A stretch of 42,562 nucleotides of DNA from Dissophora ornata (Eukaryota > Mortierellomycota > Mortierellomycetes > Mortierellales > Mortierellaceae), in contig MU616787.1 in assembly GCA_025201705.1 (NCBI GenBank), forward strand, positions 1-42,562, given 5' to 3'. Positions 34,798-42,562 of the stretch are shown here, piece after piece. Position 1 is the first letter of the stretch, and every line of letters begins with the position of its first letter. A model generated the notes under the pieces. That model searched no databases, was not told the DNA's origin, and worked only from the letters and a program-made list of their open reading frames with translations. Position numbers and translations under genes: made by a program.

Positions 34798-36915
34798 TTA
34801 TTTTGTCTCTCCCTTCGCCCAGCCCATCATTGCGTTCGACAAGGAAGCAACCAGCCCATCCATCGCACAACCCGCTTGTTCCTTGAGGGACTCGAACTGC
34901 GGCGCCAGGCTCTCGATGCGCTCTCCCAGCCCTCCAGTAGGATAGGCGGTCCTGGTCGCCACCTGAATAAGTATTGCTTGAATGACATTCACCATCTTGA
35001 GAAGGGCATCCCACATATGTTCAGCAGCCGAAGCTACTAAGGGAGCCGATTTCGTGGCCGCCTCGGTTAAGGTCCATGTATGGGAGATAGCCACCGCTGC
35101 TACATGGGATAATCGTGGCTGAATCTCGGACTCACACAGTTTCATGAATGGCACTGCAACCTCGCGAAGCCAGGCGAGTGTTGCTCCAGCATTTGTAGCG
35201 AAAGTCCAGGAAATCTCGGACATGGCCTGCCAAGACCGATGGACCCCCAGAACAAGGTCGTCAACCACCCTCATGGCAACTAGATAGGCAACCTTCAGGA
35301 CCACTGTGAGATCGTTATACATGCCCGGGAGGACATCCGTGGCAAGCACCAGGATGCCCTGCCCGATGTATTGTAGGGCGAGCGTTAGGTAGTGGTAAAG
35401 GAATGTCGCCTTGCTCATGACAGTCTGCCAGAGGTTCAGCCAGTGCACATCCTTGAGCCGCTGCAGCGTGAGGATGCACAGCTCCTCGACCTTGCATGAT
35501 AGTGCCTGCATCCCATCCAAGACTATAGGGTGACAGAGAAGGTCGCCAAAAAACTGTAGCACTGCCATCCTTAATAGCCAGAGGTTTGGCCAGTGCACAC
35601 TCTTAAATCGCTGCGGCGCGAGAATGCACAGCTCTTTGACCTTGCAGGATAGTGCCTGCATCCCTTCCAAGACCATAGGGTGATAGAGAAGGCTGCCAAA
35701 GAACACTAGCGCCGCCATCCCTAATATGCAGAGTACTCTAATGCAAACCCTCAGAGCGGGCCATAGCAGGAGATCTGCCAGACAGCTCACGGTCGTCAGT
35801 CCGAAAGTGCAAAGTTTTGCTCCCAACGGTTTCAACTCGGCGTGTTCCAGGGCATGTGCTGTGGCGTAGTAAAGCTCCTTGACCTTGCACGACAGTGCTT
35901 GCATTCCTGCCAATACTATCGGGTGAGATAGAAGGCTGCCAAAACACTTTAACATCGCCGTCCCCACCGACCAGAGTACTCTTATACTGATCCTCAGAGC
36001 GGGCCAGAGCAGGAGGTCTGCCAAATAGCCTACGATCTTCGGTCCGAAAATGTAAAGTTTTGCCCCCAATGGCTTTAAGATTCGTGCCCAAATCCAAGCC
36101 ACGGCCTTGGCGACGACGCAGCCCAGGTCGTGTGCATCTTTGGCCAGGTCGTGGAGATAGATCTTGGCAATCAAGACAAAAGTATCCCCCAGGGTGGCAA
36201 CACGTTCCAAAAGTGCCTGCGTCGGGTTAAAGACACACTCAACAGCGATCCATGTAACTGCAGCTCGTGCGGACTCATCTAAAGCCTGCATCCAGGCGAT
36301 GATGTTTGTAGCAGCCGACTGAGCTGTTTCTAAAGAGGAAAGAGCAACTCGTACAACAGCTGGGATGACTTTGTTCCTGATCACAGATGCTGCTGCTGGC
36401 AGTGCAGGTGATTCCCAAAGCGCCAGTGCGACTGAAAGTGTCGGCACAATAACCATGGTCAGAATAATCTCGGGACCGTGATTAACGGACCATTGTACGC
36501 CTTTCTTGGCTGTAGCGATCAAGTATGTGCCTGCATGTTCGGCTGCAAGGAGAGAATAGAGAATGGCGAGGCGAAGTCCCATCCAGGCAGCTCTGGCGAC
36601 GAGATAGACGACTGCAACGGGCAGATAAGGTATCCATCTTAGTGAGAAGGCATGCGCCCATTTTGAAAACAGCGGTGGTGATTCGGTGGCCTGTTGGTGG
36701 GGTTTTGTGTGCGCCTGGAACGCGACGCGATCAACTCTCCAGCGGGTATAACCACGAGCATGATAAAGAAAGACGAGGAGGAGGAGGAAGCGGAGGAGGA
36801 GGTAGCGGAGGATGTGCCAATAGTAGTCGCTCCGAGGATGGTCAAAGCATGACACCTTGATATATCTGATGTTGTTGCTGAAAATGAACTCAGTCGTGAT
36901 GCAGGTGAGGTTCAT
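34798..36915 (-). CDS. Unknown intronless hydrophobic helical repeat protein
   Basis: A single 705-codon frame, notable among intron-rich neighbours. The start at 36915 is followed by a hydrophobic segment (ILRYLLLRFLLLLVFLYHA) near residues 35-53, a second one (IPYLPVAVVYLVARAAWMGL) near 95-115 and a third (IILTMVIVPTLSVALAL) near 150. The centre has direct repeats of about 81 residues: LKPLGAK...LADLLLWPALR...FGSLL.HP.VL.GMQALSCKVKEL occurs twice, and its second half a third time. The rest is long amphipathic helix rich in Ala, Leu, Val and Trp, without charged clusters. I do not recognise a family. It could be a membrane-embedded or lipid-surface protein, in the general style of apolipophorin or perilipin-like helices (inference). 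It is same-strand and only about 150 bp upstream of the CBS gene. Confidence 0.78.
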   Translation of the reverse strand: MNLTCITTEFIFSNNIRYIKVSCFDHPRSDYYWHILRYLLLRFLLLLVFLYHARGYTRWRVDRVAFQAHTKPHQQATESPPLFSKWAHAFSLRWIPYLPVAVVYLVARAAWMGLRLAILYSLLAAEHAGTYLIATAKKGVQWSVNHGPEIILTMVIVPTLSVALALWESPALPAAASVIRNKVIPAVVRVALSSLETAQSAATNIIAWMQALDESARAAVTWIAVECVFNPTQALLERVATLGDTFVLIAKIYLHDLAKDAHDLGCVVAKAVAWIWARILKPLGAKLYIFGPKIVGYLADLLLWPALRISIRVLWSVGTAMLKCFGSLLSHPIVLAGMQALSCKVKELYYATAHALEHAELKPLGAKLCTFGLTTVSCLADLLLWPALRVCIRVLCILGMAALVFFGSLLYHPMVLEGMQALSCKVKELCILAPQRFKSVHWPNLWLLRMAVLQFFGDLLCHPIVLDGMQALSCKVEELCILTLQRLKDVHWLNLWQTVMSKATFLYHYLTLALQYIGQGILVLATDVLPGMYNDLTVVLKVAYLVAMRVVDDLVLGVHRSWQAMSEISWTFATNAGATLAWLREVAVPFMKLCESEIQPRLSHVAAVAISHTWTLTEAATKSAPLVASAAEHMWDALLKMVNVIQAILIQVATRTAYPTGGLGERIESLAPQFESLKEQAGCAMDGLVASLSNAMMGWAKGETK
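35410..36084 (-). repeat. Internal direct repeats (243 bp unit, 2.7 copies) in the membrane-helical gene
   Basis: Unit 1 (about 36084-35842), unit 2 (about 35841-35600) and a partial third unit (to about 35410) share the motifs GMQALSCKV.EL and LADLLLWPALR. DNA identity is high in the shared cores (ttgcatgatagtgcctgcatccc and relatives). Confidence 0.85.
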
Positions 36916-37526
36916 TTCTATGAGATTAGCAGAAAGAAGGGTGTGTGTGTGTGTGTGTGAATGTGTGAGAGTGTGAGAGAGTTAAGGTGCGAGAGGATGG
37001 CGCTCCTTTTTTTACTCAAGATCTGAAAGTACAGAAAATTGATGTGATAGTGAGACAATGTGCGATGTGGAAACGAAACAGATCTGTACTCACTTGCGCA
37101 CAGTCCCTTCACACCCTGCGCGCACCCGTACTTTTTTGATATTCATTCAACTCTTTACTCCACTTTGGATGAGTGGCATGCATGTAATATCGCGAGTTAG
37201 ACAGATCGGAGATGAAAGGGTGAGGGCGGACGCAAGCTAGATGGAAAGGAGTGAGAGTGGGGGAGAGAGACGGGAAAGGTGACAAGGGCAATGGTAAGGT
37301 TGGCTGTGCGCCTTGTGTCACACGTACAGGTATAAACGCGCCTTTGTGAAGAACGTAGACGTAATCTTGACATAGTACCATCACAACTAGAAAAGCAAAT
37401 CCAGAGGCGGCATAAGACTTACGTCGATTAGCACTTAATTAGGATGTGCCATCCTTCCGGTATACACTAGTAACATAGTAACATAGTAACATTGGAGTTT
37501 GATACTAATTGTCGCCACGATGCTGA
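36916..37526. promoter_or_regulatory. Upstream region of the membrane-helical gene
   Basis: A (GT)n run at 36940-36959 lies 25 nt upstream of the start codon. A tandem agtaacat triplet stands at 37469-37492. No gene was supported. Confidence 0.45.
36940..36959. repeat. (GT)n microsatellite upstream of the membrane-helical gene
   Basis: About 10 GT units at nearly the same distance from the start codon as the (TG)17 before the CBS gene. Confidence 0.88.
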
Positions 37527-37893
37527 GATCGGTGGGACAAACTTGGGACCCAGGGGATAGGATTCGATTGGGGCAAAATACAACACTCTAACCTCAGGCT
37601 ACAGAAGTTGCTCGAAGACCACTTCGATTTCTTTTATCAACCGCCGTCAAAGATGACTTCGATAGCATTGATCTGCAGCTGGCGGATCATTGGGGATGAT
37701 TAGCAAGCTGTTAGTTGACATCTCCCATGCGGTACTCTTTCATGATCAGGTAGATGCTCATACAATCTCTAAGCTTGACGTGTATACCACAAACACCTCC
37801 AGAAGTCGACCGGTCCTGCCACCCTGTCTTAGAGAACCTTGCTCACAGCCACGAACCCAAACTCTGGCTCCAAGAACCGCAAAGTGTAGATAG
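37527..37893 (+). pseudogene. Possible decayed coding fragment
   Basis: One frame (37527-37703) reads DRWDKLGTQGIGFDWGKIQ and on to SKMTSIALICSWRIIGDD. An overlapping frame (37690-37893) continues with protein-like sequence (MISKLLVDISHAVLFHDQVD). A frameshift near 37695 would join them. No family was recognised. It may be a relic of a duplicated or mobile gene, or chance. Confidence 0.25.
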
Positions 37894-39121
37894 TAGTCCG
37901 AACTGTTTTACTCGTACGCGTTTTTAAGAAACCCCATCTAAACTGATAAAAAAATGGTCCTCATTTCTGAACACGCGCACCAATGAAAATAACACACTTT
38001 ACGCCGATCGCGTCACTACAGCGGCTCTGTATTCAGTCTACGAACGAGATGTTCTTACTTTAAACGATTCAAAGAACTTTCGCTGTCGCAGATGTGCTTG
38101 CATATGTAAAGAAAACATTAGAACACTTCAGAATCAACCCCGATTCTTGTGATGAAAAGCGATTTTCGGTGACCTTTGGTTGCACAGAAAGCTTCGATCA
38201 AGTCCGAAAGAAAATTACCTCGAGGAATCAAGAGTGATTCAGACAGGGAGATGGGAATGATAACCCAAGTCCTTGTGCATCGACCACCGCCAGGCGACTT
38301 ATTTTTGCATTGATGACTGGACCTATCCGCGATAGGTAGCCTACTTTCTTTGCCTTCCCTCAGGAAATGCATAAAGGAGAGCGGGCATATGAAACAACAC
38401 ATCTCGCCACCGTCATGTTGTCTTCCGTGTATATTCGTGTTGCAGCATGATGCTGGCGAATAAAAGTGCATGACGAGAACACATGCCGCGTCAAGATGGC
38501 ACTACACTCTAAAAAAGCAATAGCGCTTTGCAAATCAATTATGCTTCGAATAAATGGTGTGTGAACATGCTTCAGGAGCATCGGACGTAATGTCAGACTG
38601 GCAAGGGTACTAGGCAAGGAAAGATATGTGTTCCCAACTAAGGTCCTCTAATCGATGTGCCAATGCATATTGATACTTCATCTGTGAGTTGGTTCTGAAT
38701 TGGGTATTATTTCAAACACACGCCTGGTCGGCCCCTTGCCCGTGCATCCGCGATAAGTTCCTGGTCAGGATAGCGACATAGGCGAAATGGCTATATTTTT
38801 TTGGTAGTTTGTATTATTGACCCACCACAGCCTTGATTGTGGACGGGTGATTTTAGTCCGCGTGCACTGATCGCGTTTTTGCATGAGGAGATGAAGAGTC
38901 GTAGATTTTTGCTCGTGTGGAAATGCGTTTGGTGGGCGTGGGTGAAATGTGGTAAATCGTAGAAATTTGTGAGTGAAACTCCAAAAAAAAAGCCTCACTC
39001 GCTAGCATAAAAACGTCTCCTTGCGTTCTTCTTCGCGTCTTTCTAATTTACTTCGCTATCCTTTTCTCTTACTCTCTCCACCATCTCCATACCAAACCCT
39101 TCACTTTTACCACCTTACATT
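37894..39121. other. Gene-poor stretch before the SMP-like gene
   Basis: The only open frame of note is 38471-38118 on the minus strand (117 codons, ATG start, ends KSLFITRIGVDSEVF). It has no recognised motif and may be spurious. The 100 bp before 39122 form a CT-rich leader (ctctctccaccatctccataccaaacc), suggesting a strong promoter for the small gene. Confidence 0.35.
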
Positions 39122-39313
39122 ATGCCACAGCAACCAACAGGCTCAAGCCAGCAAGGCTCCAACCAAGCTTCAGGCGGTGGCAGAATGACCCAGGAAGCTG
39201 CGGCAAGAATCCAAAGCGCCGCGGATCGTAACCCTCAATCCAACACCTCACAGTCCGGCTTTAAGGAGCGCGCCCAATTTACTGCAGCCAAGAATACTGG
39301 TGGAAACAAGTAG
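39122..39313 (+). CDS. Small SMP-domain-like (seed maturation protein type) protein
   Basis: A 63-residue frame rich in Gln, Ser, Gly, Ala and Asn. The core GGRMTQEAAARIQSAADRN followed by GFKERAQFTAAKN resembles the SMP (LEA-like) motif, where MTQEAA.RIQSA and ARAQSAA recur. Small fungal proteins of this type are thought to be intrinsically disordered stress or desiccation proteins. The ATG is preceded by a long CT-rich leader, and a poly(A) signal (AATAAA) lies 185 bp after the stop, giving a compact single-exon gene. Confidence 0.75.
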   Translation: MPQQPTGSSQQGSNQASGGGRMTQEAAARIQSAADRNPQSNTSQSGFKERAQFTAAKNTGGNK

Positions 39314-39497
39314 TGCTCCAAGGGCCTCCATGACATTACTTGTTTACCATGTTGGACATCATTTTTTTCTCTCCCTTCATTAAGGCCTCCTTACTTTCTT
39401 TCTGGCCATCCCTTTGTTCTCAACGACGGTTTTGCTCTCGTCAGTGATTTGCAACTCTTTTAAGAGCACGGCATGGGCAAGCTCTCTAACAGTTAGC

Positions 39498-39503
39498 AAT
39501 AAA
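39498..39503 (+). terminator. AATAAA polyadenylation signal of the SMP-like gene
   Basis: The hexamer sits in a T-rich 3' region (39360-39450) after the small gene. Confidence 0.5.
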
Positions 39504-40882
39504 ATACACATGTTTCCAACGAAAACTAAGGTTTCTTATTTGCATTGTCAGTGAATACCCAAATCGAAGGGGATGGAGGGATGAATGGAACATAGCGAGG
39601 AAGGCTGGCGAAAAGAGAACTGCGCTTCCAGTAGGTTACTAGAAAGTGGGTGCAATAAGTCGATCGTTTGGTCGAAGTAACGATGGATCATACCCACTGA
39701 GAATCACACAGGTGAAGCACGAAAAGTGTGAGAAAGGCGTTGCGCAAAACGCGGTGCGATATTGTGGAGCCGGAAGCGCGAGTTCAGCGATGATAATACC
39801 GTGGAGAATATGTAGTATTTATCCACGGATTTGGCGTAGATGCATTTGCTGAGTTCATGCTGAAGGACTCGACACCGAATATTCATTTTCTATGGCAGGA
39901 AATATACTCCAGAGGCAAAGGCAATGTTCGGAACGAGCGTGACATAAAAAAAATGACCAGGTAGTGCACTCGTGGGCAGCGAGGGGACGAATCAACTCGT
40001 AGTTTCAATAGAGTATTTTCCATACTACAAAGACCAGCAAACACGAAAATCGAGTTTTTGTATGCATATATGCAGACTTCAAAGCATTTCGTCGTCATTG
40101 CTGTCACACCGACATCGTTCTGTTTTGTGGATGAAGAAGCTCCCAATTATTGTCGATGAAGACTCAGCACTGGGGAGCTGGGATATTGCTATTTATCTAT
40201 TTGTTCTTCCCCTAAGCTATTCTTCTGTTCGAAGGCGACTTAAGGTCAATACTGATTGTGATGGATTCCGCTCTAAACAGTCGTCATTTGGCTAGAAACT
40301 TCAGTCTCCTATGACATAGCTTGGGTCCCTGTTGTGATCCAATAACTGCGGTCGCTGCTCTTGTAATCACGCCCTCACTTCTTTCTCGATCATGTACTAC
40401 CCTTCTTGGATCCTTTGCTGAGATCGAGAACTAGGTGTCCAGAAATACGCGTACATTTTATACGGCCATAGTGCTTCTGAAACGCAATAGTGTCGAATTG
40501 GTCCTTTTGCTTCTACTCTTTACTCTATGGCCCGTTGTAGTTGTTTTTTATGTGCTCGACCACGACAATATGCCAGAGATATGCCAGAGATATGCCAGGA
40601 AGAAAACAAAGGCAGCGAGTCCAACGTAAACACTAGCGGAAGTACTGGGAAGCGAAGATAGCCCTAATGAGAAGCCGGTGTTAAGGTTAGGATTGAGTCT
40701 CGGCCAGAGACTTGGATCGCTTCGACAAGGACTTGGGAATGGGGTACTTCGGTAGCATTAGGTCCTATTTCATCACCGCGTCCAATAATCTATCCATGAA
40801 GGCGGGGCCTAGTTTTATCATTATGTTTGTCCGCAACTAGTTTACTAAACGTCGAAACCTTGGAGTCACCCGAATCGTCTAA
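39504..40882. other. Stretch without a supported gene
   Basis: Short open frames are present on both strands, but none has motifs, splice support or good starts. A tandem 11-bp repeat (atatgccagag, three copies) lies at 40568-40599. Confidence 0.4.
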
Positions 40883-41172
40883 ATGCTAAAGTCTTTCAGC
40901 TGTGACAGTGCCCGCTGCAACTATTTTATCCAGACTGGGAGAGTATTCTGGCTATACGTCGATGGCTTCAAGCCACCCGAATTGCCCAAACGCCGAACAG
41001 TAAGCACAAGATACACCGCGGCCGCCCCGACATGCCTACACTTAAAGCAGCCATTCGCTCGCTTAGACCTTTAAGCTTATAATCGCAGGACTCGGTGGTG
41101 ATAGCCCAGTATTCTCACCCTCTGCATTTCTCGTTGGCCAAGGCCCAGCCAACGTTCGTGCAAAGAAGATAA
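40883..41172 (+). CDS. Possible two-exon small ORF, unknown
   Basis: The ATG at 40883 opens 39 codons (DSARCNYFIQTGRVFWLYVD) to a canonical donor (ACA|GTAAGC at 41000). An 89-nt intron ends in TTATAATCGCAG, and 27 further codons end at TAA 41172. Phase is kept. The sequence looks moderately protein-like, but the family is unknown and it may be a fragment of a decayed gene. Confidence 0.25.
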
Positions 41173-41945
41173 CGGCCCTTGACGTAAAAGGAGAACGTCA
41201 GTTGATTCAAGGTTGTCTGTCTTCGCTACCTTCCACTCTGTTTCATCTGAAATTGGTTTGTTTCCTTTCTCTACAACGCCGCTCCATTTGCAAGCGAGAA
41301 AGCGATCGTCGTATGCCTTGACGTGACAGACGTCTAGTTCACCATTCGGAACTGGTACAAACCTTCATCGCATATAGGAGTCCGCATTGGCCTCTCCTCA
41401 GCAGTTGAGAAGTCGGCCGGCTCTGCGCCAAGAGCAAAAGAAAAAAAAGCGACCTGAACTGAATGTTCCACGGCTGTTTCTTTCAGGCAAGAGATAGAGA
41501 ACACTTACGACAAGTAGCAGTCGAAGTCGATAGGAACAGTGTCGTGCATGTTGAAAATCGGTATTGCTGAGTGTGAACGAAGCTTGATGTGGGTTCGCTC
41601 TGTTCGTGAAGAACAAGTTTAGATCCAAGGGCAAGCGGTTGTTGCATTGAAGACTGACTCGTTGATTGCCTTGCCTCTCCCTCTATTTGAGTAGAATGAA
41701 AAACTGGACGAGAAAGAGTAGTGTATTCCTTGCTCCAAAATCTATCGATCCCGCAATGACTGATTCGGCTGGAGTCCTTGGCGAGTACTTCGGTTCACCC
41801 ACCAAGCCTAGGTCGTAATGGTCTCACAACAGAGTCGTCGGCATCTTTAATCTCGTCCGTTTATGAACCCTGGATGTTGCGGCAGCCAACACTCCTCCCG
41901 TGCCTACAAAAAAAAAAAAACTGCCCATTGATAGACAAAAAGAAT
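41173..41945. other. Stretch without a clear gene
   Basis: On the minus strand an exon-like segment MHDTVPIDFDCYLS ends at a perfect GTAAGT donor near 41512, but no downstream exon keeps phase convincingly. A13 lies at about 41909-41921. Nothing else was seen. Confidence 0.3.
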
Positions 41946-42016
41946 GATCTACGCAGGGGTCGAACCTGCAATCTCCTGATTCGTAGTCAGACGCCTTTCC
42001 ATTGGGCCAGCAGACC
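41946..42016 (-). tRNA. tRNA-Arg (anticodon ACG)
   Basis: A 71-nt cloverleaf can be drawn on the minus strand. Acceptor GGTCTGC pairs with GTAGATC (two G-U pairs). The anticodon arm TCTGA-CTACGAA-TCAGG places ACG at positions 34-36. The T arm is GCAGG-TTCGACC-CCTGC. The A34 would be read as inosine and decode CGU/CGC/CGA. No intron was seen in the anticodon loop. Confidence 0.93.
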
Positions 42017-42086
42017 AGATGAGTTGTTACTCTTGATTGAGATTTTAAGATTCCAGTCTATAATATAGCAATCGAAAGAAATAAGA

Positions 42087-42120
42087 GCACGTGATCAAGC
42101 GACATGTTTTGCACGTGATC
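42087..42120. repeat. Direct repeat gcacgtgatc, two copies
   Basis: Identical 10-mers containing the E-box core CACGTG lie at 42087-42096 and 42111-42120. They could be bHLH/Cbf1-type binding sites or a target-site-like duplication near the tRNA-like element. Confidence 0.6.
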
Positions 42121-42159
42121 TGGTCACAGACCAAAAAAACCCCCGGCGCGTTACTACAG

Positions 42160-42440
42160 AGCCTGCGGCGAGCCTTTCAGCTTAGTTGGAAAAGCTTCCA
42201 CCTTTCGATCTAAAGGTCTCTGGTTTGAAACCGGAGTAGCACGTCTTCCCTGTGCATGATTAGGAGAGGGCACTCCTACTTGGGAAACTTCACAACAACT
42301 CTGGTGACGAGCCAGTCGGAGTGCCAAGCAGGACTATTACCATGCGAAAACGTGATGTCGCACGACCTAGATGGTGACGAGCCAGACGGTACGATGTGAG
42401 CAGGACAAGTACCATGAGGAACGTAATGTTAGATCAACCT
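42160..42440 (+). mobile_element. Possible tRNA-derived SINE-like element
   Basis: An A-box-like sequence (cagcttagttgg, 42179-42190) and a B-box-like sequence (ggtttgaaacc, 42222-42232) are spaced as in tRNA genes, with a T-arm (TCTGG/CCGGA) and D-arm. The acceptor strands do not pair and the anticodon loop is not regular. Downstream lies a non-tRNA body containing a tandem duplication with 70-bp period starting tggtgacgagccag at 42302 and 42372. This matches the plan of a tRNA-derived SINE. One copy in one window cannot prove mobility. Confidence 0.4.
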
Positions 42441-42562
42441 CCCTTACTGAAACCACAGTCGACGTCGAATTAGCAGTTAAACCCGAGGTCCATGTACTAC
42501 AGTACGAATTGACATATATATCAGATTAAAGAGAGCGAGATCAGAGGCAATTCTAGAATAAA

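Noticed and set aside
40435..40629. Small frame with one hydrophobic span
   Set aside because: It has no good start, no homology-like motif, and its tail falls in the 11-bp tandem repeat. Probably chance.
42160..42245. A second functional tRNA gene
   Set aside because: The acceptor strands do not pair and the anticodon loop has the wrong size, so it was treated as a tRNA-like or SINE head.
1..42562. CRISPR arrays, operons, ribosome binding sites, riboswitches, telomere repeats
   Set aside because: The sequence is eukaryotic and intron-rich; no regular spacer arrays, polycistronic overlaps or terminal telomere repeats were seen.

Overview
This window looks like nuclear DNA from an early-diverging filamentous fungus. 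Nearly every gene is split by short GT...AG introns (about 55-180 nt), mononucleotide and CT-rich tracts are common, and the orthologues are typical of fungi: a myotubularin, a Vac1/Rabenosyn-type double FYVE protein, a diaphanous-type formin and a short SR protein. The cluster of TKL-like kinases fused to Sel1 repeats fits the gene-family expansions known from Mortierellomycotina and Glomeromycotina. A Mortierella-like host is therefore my best guess, but it is an inference.

Layout. 0.1-3.5 kb (-): myotubularin-family phosphoinositide 3-phosphatase. 4.1-6.6 kb (+): Vac1/Pep7-like FYVE tether. These two are divergently arranged and both act on PI3P/endosomes. 6.8-10.2 kb (+): long coiled-coil protein. 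10.4-12.2 kb (-): unknown single-pass membrane protein. 12.5-13.7 kb (+): unknown gene with an in-frame TAG. 14.1-16.6 kb (+): prolyl oligopeptidase. 16.8-17.0 kb (-): one probable coding exon of a short unknown gene. 17.9-23.5 kb (+): a tandem array of one intact Sel1-repeat kinase, one kinase/Sel1 gene interrupted by a single TAG, and one N-lobe-only remnant. 23.8-25.6 kb (-): SR-type RNA-binding protein with an unusually long intron. 26.3-32.5 kb (+): formin with GBD/FH3, FH1, FH2 and DAD, in 16 exons. 32.7-34.6 kb (-): cystathionine beta-synthase. 34.8-36.9 kb (-): intronless gene for an unknown hydrophobic protein with internal ~81-residue repeats. 36.9-42.0 kb: gene-poor, with a small SMP-domain-like gene at 39.1 kb, decayed coding fragments and a tRNA-Arg(ACG). 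42.1-42.5 kb: a tRNA-like Pol III box pair followed by a 70-bp tandem duplication, possibly a SINE.

Functional themes. The left end carries PI3P turnover and reading. The formin supports polarised growth. The kinase/Sel1 array is the accessory, fast-evolving part, with a recent DNA-level expansion of 108-bp repeats, shared leader sequences and two paralogues truncated at almost the same place after the kinase N-lobe. The most novel single protein is the repeated membrane-helical protein at 34.8-36.9 kb. All exon boundaries were read by eye from splice signals and reading-frame continuity. No alignment or database search was run.
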